NCBI RefSeq assembly: GCF_001411555.2
Contig: NC_049915.1
Location: 18,738,640 to 18,802,639, forward strand
Length of the DNA: 64,000 bases
Reading direction: 5' to 3'
Origin: Juglans regia
Lineage: Eukaryota; Streptophyta; Magnoliopsida; Fagales; Juglandaceae
The position numbers and the translations under genes are program-made. Numbering within the stretch: the first letter of the stretch is position 1; each line of letters begins with the position of its first letter. This document shows positions 58,248 to 64,000 of the stretch, piece after piece. The notes under the pieces are model-generated. The model worked only from the letters and a program-made list of their open reading frames with translations, was not told where the DNA came from and did no database searches.

Positions 58248-61200
58248 CTAAAGACGAATGTTTGGAAGTCCTACCTTATCTAACTGAATCATACCTTTTA
58301 TGTTCCTAGGTAGAGAACCAAAAGAATTAAATCTCATGTTAACGCCTTGTTCACCTAGACGGGCCAAGGCATCTGCTGGAGAATTCCCTTCTCTAAATTG
58401 ATGCTTAATGGAAAATTCTAATCCTTGTAACTTTTCTAACAAATCTTCCCAGTACTCCCATAAGTACCACATCGAGCACCTTTGACATTTTAACCAATGA
58501 AGCACCAAGCTGGAATCGCATTCTAAAGTAATATTTGTAAATCCCATCTCCTTACAAACACCCACACCCACAATTAAGGCACGAAGTTCAGCTTCATTAT
58601 TGGTCCCATGACCAAAATGAGACGAGAAGGCCGCCATAAAATTCCCAAACGAATCACGAATGAGACCCCCTCCACCACAATTACCTGGATTACCACGGCA
58701 GCTACCATCGACGTTCAGTTTTACCCAACCATTTGTTCGTTTATTCCATCTAATAAACTGCAGAGACCTTCTCGGGATATTACTAAAAGGCACCTCAAGA
58801 GCCCTTAGAATGTTCTGGTCATTACTTGAAATCTCCCAACGCTGAAGTAACAGTGTAGATAAGTTTCTGAGCCATACCTTTATAGCAGTCCACACCTCCC
58901 TTGTCGACTCATGCACTCCCTCCATCCTTGCCTTACACCTCCTCAACCATAGTCTCCAAGTGATGATGGACGGTCGCAGGCCAAGAAGAATTCCTCTATG
59001 GCTGGACTTTTTGGCATGTCCGAACCACCCTTGAACCGTTTCCCACCAAGAACGACCCTCCATGCGGCTGATACCCAAAGCAAAGGACGCCATATTCCAA
59101 ACCTGCATGGCAATATTACCCAATCTCAAAACATGGTCAACAGTTTCAATCTCCCTCAGCATGCAGCAGTCGCAGCATGACACAAGGGGAATAGCTATAG
59201 CCTGAATGCGAACATCGACTGGCAGTGCTCCAAATCTTGCCTTCCACATGCACATCGAAATCTTTTTTGGTAACACATCATTCCAAACCCAGTCCAACTC
59301 AGGTCTCTCAACACCCTTTACCCGAAGTAAATTCCAAGCACTACTAGTCGAGAAGCACCCATCTACTGCAGGTTTCCATATCATAACGTCCGCTCCTTCC
59401 CGCCCAACTCTAATTTTACAAGTGATGTCGCCAGCTTGCTCTAAACCAACGAGACCCACCAGCTTATTTTCATCCCACGATCCGTTCATCCAAACATCCT
59501 GGATTTTAAGTCCCGCTTTGATAACCTCATATATGCTACACAGAGGACCATCCACCAACCAGTTATCAAACCAGAAAGAAGACTCACCATTCCTCACTTT
59601 CACTGCCACATTCTCTACCACTTCCGGAATACCATGAACTATAGACCTCCAAAAACAGGAGGCATTGGGCCTCGTTTCAGCTAATCTCACGTGACCCATA
59701 CGTAGATATTTTGCACGGAAAAAATTTGTCCAGATAGAATCTGTAGTTAATAGGCGCCAGACAAACTTCATGTGTAGAGATCTCTGCACTTCTGAAAAAT
59801 TCCTAATCCCCAATCCACCTTCCTTGATCGGCTTGCATACCAGGTCCCAAGCACACCATTTCCTTTTTGATCTACCATTAAATTCTCCCCAAAGAAAAGT
59901 AGATAAATGTGAATTTAATTTTTTTATAACCATCTTCGGCACCTGAAGAACTGCCAAAAGATGAGTAGCCATCCAAGAGAGGACATGCCTGAGTAAAACA
60001 AGCCGAGCACCTTGAGAGAGTAATCTCATCTTCCAACCAGCCATTTTATTTTTTATCTTCCGAACAATAGGCTCTAGATCCCTTGATGTTAAACGGCCAT
60101 TCACAAGGGGAACGCCAAGGTAAGTTACGGGGAAATTCCCCTCAACAAACCCGGTAGTTCTCAGCAAGCTTCTCTGTCTAGATATAATGATGCGCTTCGA
60201 AAAGAATAGAGCTGACTTATCTTTATTAATAAGCTGACCCGATCACATTGCATATTTATCCAGAATTTGAACCAAACGCCTCATAGAGCGCCTCTCACCA
60301 TTAGCAAAAACTAATAAATCATCTGCATAAAATAAGTGCGACACCAAAGGAGCACCCACAGGATGAGAAAAACAACGTATCCGACCGTCAACAAATTCCT
60401 TTTTTAAAAGACGAGATAGAGCCTCTTCTATAATAATGAATAAGTACGGCGATAGGGGATCCCCTTGCCTTAATCCACGGACAGGCTGAAAGAATCCTTT
60501 ATAAGTCACATTCATCATAATGGAGAACCAGGGAGATCTCACCCAATTCATCACCAAATTGAAAACTTGAGGGGAAAAACCAGAACTGTGAAGGACACTC
60601 TCTAAAAACAACCAATCTACTCGATCATAAGCCTTGGCCATATCAATATTGAGCATAACATTCCCACATGTAACTTTCTTCTTCAAAGAGTGCACCATTT
60701 CTTGTGCCAACGTAATATTTTCAAAAATACTCCTGCCTGGAATAAAGGCCCCTTGCTCACTAGAAATCATGCGAGAAAGAAAATGAGTCAACCATTTAAC
60801 CAAGATCTTTGAGAAAATTTTATAAGCCACTGAGCAAAGGCTGATGGGTCTGAATTTATCAAAACTTCTCGGATCCTCTATCTTGGGGATCAAAACGATA
60901 TAAGAAGCAGACTAGAAACGAAGTAAAGGATTACCCAAGAAAAAATCTTCCACAGCTTCGATTAAATCCTCTTTGATAAAATCCCAACAATGAACATAAA
61001 ATGCCGAACCAAAACTGTCTGGCCCCGGTGTACTATTTTTTGGGATAGTTGCTAAGGCTTCCTCCACCTCCTCACAAGAAGGAGCCCGAATAAAATCAGT
61101 ATTGTCTCCCTGGGATATAACAACATCAATCAATGAAGATAAATTCCCCTACTCCACCACGTTCGGCATCAATAGGAAATTCTGGAAATAAGTGGTTGCA

Positions 61201-62372
61201 CCCTCATGAATAATTTCGGGTGTCTCCAAGACACTGCTATCTTCAAGTACCATCTTGGATAGGATCTTCTTCCTCTTTTGGTTAACACTAGCATGGAAAA
61301 AACTGGTATTTTGATCACCCTCCTTCAACCACTTTTTTTTTTTTGCCAATTGAGACATACGGATTTCTTCTCTATTCTCTCAAATTTCCAACTCTATTTT
61401 GGTAATGAGATATTCACTCTCTATCTCCTCATTATAACTATTCTCCAATTGACTCTCAAGCATTTCAAGCCGTTCCTTTAGCACTTTGATGGTCTGACTC
61501 ACGTGCCTAAAAACATTCATGTTCCAAGTTTTCAACGCAACCTTCACTTTCCTGAGTTTTTCAGCCAATTTGAAGAACCCAGAAGATGGCACTGGTTCCC
61601 GCCAAATCGCCTCAACAAAAGGCTTGAAACCTGCATGACTACACCACATGTTTTGAAAACGAAAAGGATGAGGGCCATAACTTACCTCTGAACGTTTGAA
61701 ACGTAGAAGCATCGGCTAGTGGTCCGAATGTTTTCTTGGCAAATATTCTAAGAACGCCGAAGTATAAGAGCACCCAAACAAAGAGTTTATGAGGGCACGA
61801 TCCAAGCAAGCCCAGCTACGTGTGCGACCCTCATGACCATTGCACCATGACATGCGCCTACCTTCAACAGCAAGTTCCAGCAACCCACAGGAATCCAAAC
61901 ACTCATTGAAGTCAACCATGGAAGTTAAAGGCCGAGGATTCCCACCTACTCGCTCCCGATCCTCTCGAATGATGTTAAAATCCCCCACTACCATCCAAGG
62001 ACCCTCCATACAAATTGTTTTTAAGCGATCCCATAAACCCCTCCTCTCCACCGTATTACATTTTTCATATACAAAAGTAACTAGAAGATTATCAACACCA
62101 TTCCGGACCCAACCGGTTATCATTTGATTAGACATACACAAAACATCAAACTCATACAACTCATACCAAAAAACCCATATTTTACCACCCATCTCAGCAT
62201 TACTGCAAAAATTTGAAAGCCCCAACAAATAGGCCAAACGACTCATTTTACTAACATCCGAAAAAGGTTCCAAGATCGCAACCATTGCCACCTTAAAATT
62301 CCTCACCAACTGACACAAATGTTTCCTCGACATGCCTAACCCCCGCACGTTCCACACTAGCATATTGTCCAT
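58248..62372 (-). pseudogene. LINE C ORF2 (endonuclease-RT-RNase H), five nonsense codons
   Basis: One frame of 1375 codons from ATG at 62372 with no frameshift. Stops are at 61716-61718 (TAG), 61380-61382 (TGA), 61149-61151 (TAG), 60912-60914 (TAG) and 60243-60245 (TGA). The order is: endonuclease (MLVWNVRGLG, AILEPFSDV, WMVVGDFNIIRED, PRKHSDH), then RT (FRPISLCSV, GAFIPGRSIFENI, IDMAKAYDRVDW, GLRQGDPLSPYLFI, LFYADDLLVF), then zf-RVT (VSCCDCCMLRE, VDHVL), then RNase H (KLNVDGSCRGNPG, NNEAELRALIVG, LECDSSLVLHW, EGNSPADALARLG). RT and RNase H catalytic acids are all present. The start codon overlaps the ORF1 stop by one base. Confidence 0.9.
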
Positions 62373-63865
62373 TACAAGTTTAGTTTAGAGGGACGGGATA
62401 AAACCCGTAGGGATTGACGGACCGCCTGCTTTTTGCCACTAACCTTCAAAGCGACCTGGAGATCTGTATCTGAATCATAACACCTCTCTTTCATTAAGGT
62501 TGGGGATTTGCATCTCGTTTCTCCATCAGAAAAACTCTCTGTCATGCCTTCACCTGGAAGGGATATCTCAGCAGTTGTTGAATTAGCTTGGCATTCTAAT
62601 TCTAACAGTTCAGAAACCAGAGCCATATGCCCCTGCTTACTGTCCTTCTTCCCAGACATCTCCACCAAAGTATCCCAATCCACCACTTGCATTTCGTCTT
62701 GGGTCAACACTACAGACCCTCCTCCATCTTGTATTACACTCAGACCCTTTGAAAAATTTGATCCCACTGTCTTCAGAATCTCCTCTGCCATCACATCCTC
62801 ACAAACCAGAGTGCCAACATCTTCAAGGCCAGAACAGTCTGGCAGAACTTTTACTGTCATGTTCTCCAATTGAAGAATCTCCATACTCTGTCCATCATTT
62901 GTCGTAAATTCGCCTTCCTTTAATTCAATAATGGTTAAATCATTAAGCACTTGTTTTCCTTCATCATTGTCCTTGCAATCCGTTGTACTCTGAGGAATTT
63001 CTTTCAGAATCGAGATATCCATTTGCAACTCGTTCTCTTTTGTTACTTTCTTCCAATCCTGACACGAAACTGTGATCCTCTCCCTACTCGAATTCTTCCT
63101 ATACTCACCTATTCTGCATACTGCTACCGTGTGCCCTTGCCTACAACATTTAGTGCAATAGAAGCCCAGCTTTTCATATTTTACCGCCTGCCAAAGGGTC
63201 TTATTCACAGACACCACAATCGGGAAGCCTTGCACCAGATCTTCCTTCAGATCGATTTCAACACACATGCACGCACCCGTTGCTCTCGTTTGGTTCAAAG
63301 TTGCATGATTTGTGCCCAAATATCGACCAAACCGTGTGGCTAGAATCTGCAGGCAATCCTGCCTATATAGATGCATGGGTAGCCCAGGCAAAAAAATCCA
63401 CTGCGGTGCTAGTGAGGGTTCAATATGAAGATCAAAATCCTTCGTCCATTTGAATATACGGAACACGCAACCTTCCATCAATCTGCCTTCTCTCGCCCAG
63501 GCATGCACAAAATCCCTTTCCGTTTGCAACCGTAGGAGCACATAATATGCATCCATGAAACTAATCGTAGGACTTTCCAATAACCCCCAGGATTTAATAA
63601 TATGACGCCGAATCTTTTCTATCGGAGGATGTATACGAACAAACTTCAAAACTAGAGCAAAACGAAAATCATCGGCTGCTTTCGACATCTCCAGATTAGT
63701 AAAAATGAAACCTGATTCTCCATTTATGTCAACTGGGTATCGCATCGGCATCTTGAAAGAAGACGAATCCTGTTTCACCATTGCTTGTGCGTACGTTGGT
63801 TTAATACCACCAGCAGAGTCCCCCATAGATGTCGAAGACACCAAAGGGGGCTGGAGCGCCACCAT
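62372..63865 (-). CDS. LINE C ORF1 (DUF4283 and CCHC zinc knuckle), intact
   Basis: An open 497-aa frame starting at ATG 63865 (MVALQPPLVS); an in-frame GTG two codons upstream is less likely, and a stop lies just before that. The DUF4283-like region is at about residues 60-205 (FRFALVLKFV, SWGLLESPTI, PQWIFLPGLP, CMCVEIDL). A CX2CX4HX4C knuckle follows at about 237-250 (CTKCCRQGHTVAVC). The remainder is acidic and low-complexity, ending LSRPSKLNL. Its family role is RNA binding in the retrotransposition particle. The stop TAA shares its final A with the ORF2 ATG, forming TAATG. Confidence 0.88.
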   Translation of the reverse strand: MVALQPPLVSSTSMGDSAGGIKPTYAQAMVKQDSSSFKMPMRYPVDINGESGFIFTNLEMSKAADDFRFALVLKFVRIHPPIEKIRRHIIKSWGLLESPTISFMDAYYVLLRLQTERDFVHAWAREGRLMEGCVFRIFKWTKDFDLHIEPSLAPQWIFLPGLPMHLYRQDCLQILATRFGRYLGTNHATLNQTRATGACMCVEIDLKEDLVQGFPIVVSVNKTLWQAVKYEKLGFYCTKCCRQGHTVAVCRIGEYRKNSSRERITVSCQDWKKVTKENELQMDISILKEIPQSTTDCKDNDEGKQVLNDLTIIELKEGEFTTNDGQSMEILQLENMTVKVLPDCSGLEDVGTLVCEDVMAEEILKTVGSNFSKGLSVIQDGGGSVVLTQDEMQVVDWDTLVEMSGKKDSKQGHMALVSELLELECQANSTTAEISLPGEGMTESFSDGETRCKSPTLMKERCYDSDTDLQVALKVSGKKQAVRQSLRVLSRPSKLNL

Positions 63866-63900
63866 GGGCACGCCCTAGGATCAGAAACCAAAGAATTCCT

Positions 63901-64000
63901 AATAAGGCAATTCTGAGAATTACAGAGCGTCCGCGTACGTACGTAGAATGAGACCTTAGCCACATGAAAGTTGTGAGGAATTTTATAGCCCCATGAAAGT
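63901..64000. other. Window edge, non-coding
   Basis: Holds either the LINE C 5' untranslated region or flanking DNA; a CCATGAAAGT word occurs twice (63962 and 63991). Nothing else recognised. Confidence 0.4.

Larger units (their letters stand above)
57988..63900 (-). mobile_element. LINE C, nearly complete non-LTR retrotransposon
   Basis: A minus-strand element with ORF1 (62372-63865) and ORF2 (58248-62372), and a 3' tail running into a T run at 57988-58004 (poly(A) on its own strand). The tail shares ATGAAGAGCCG and a CCCGTCCC word with LINE B. The 5' end is not defined; the last 100 bases of the window are non-coding. One or two in-frame nonsense codons per kb in ORF2 and no frameshift suggest a fairly recent insertion. 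Confidence 0.85.

Overview
This is a plant nuclear genome window, AT-rich and repeat-dense. The gene structures (18 exons with GT-AG introns), the plant-type LINEs carrying RNase H domains, the copia and CACTA-like elements and the many MITEs all fit a eudicot, perhaps a woody one. I cannot name the species from sequence alone.

The genic content is a tandem family of oxidosqualene cyclases (OSCs, triterpene/sterol cyclases of the beta-amyrin/lupeol synthase type), all on the + strand. Copy 2 (20276-27288) and copy 3 (42904-48436) each splice into an uninterrupted frame, 757 and 756 codons long, in 18 exons. Copy 1 (3387-7761) is a pseudogene: its core promoter stretch is deleted, a 5'UTR splice donor and the exon 4 acceptor are lost, and exons 6-14 plus part of exon 15 are missing. 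A fourth, partial copy (1b, 8285-10863) starts exactly after a 20-N assembly gap, repeats the deleted structure of copy 1 and has a nonsense codon in exon 17. It may be a true duplicate or an unmerged contig end.

Each unit consists of a LINE 3' fragment (1-1380, 16459-17436, 37791-39966), about 2-3 kb of shared upstream flank, and then the OSC gene. A further orphan piece of that flank lies at 37383-37795. Two kinds of insertion give conflicting histories. A poly(A)-tailed retroposon upstream is shared by units 2 and 3 and absent from 1. Two MITEs in intron 4 are shared by 1, 1b and 2 and absent from 3. Copy 2 therefore looks like a recombinant.

The rest is mostly mobile DNA. Between copies 1b and 2 lie a CACTA-like remnant, a 708-bp hAT-type MITE with an 8-bp target duplication, and GC-richer LTR-like debris with tandem repeats. 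Between copies 2 and 3 lie a copia LTR with its primer-binding site and two minus-strand LINEs: A (28650-31340, fragment) and B (31477-37255, both ORFs). After copy 3 there is about 8 kb of non-coding, probably LTR-derived DNA, a tail-to-tail inverted pair of copia-type LTRs (56903-57847), and LINE C (57988 to about 63870, minus strand). In LINE C the ORF1 stop and ORF2 start overlap as TAATG.

The most biologically interesting point is the active site of the two intact OSCs. The near-universal DCTAE motif reads DVTAE in both. The MWCYCR/MLCYCR product-determining motif reads MLCYAR in copy 2 and MSCHAR in copy 3. This suggests an unusual, diverged cyclase pair whose products may differ. No cytochrome P450, acyltransferase or glycosyltransferase gene is visible in the window, so I see no complete triterpene biosynthetic cluster here. 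No tRNA, rRNA or CRISPR feature was recognised.
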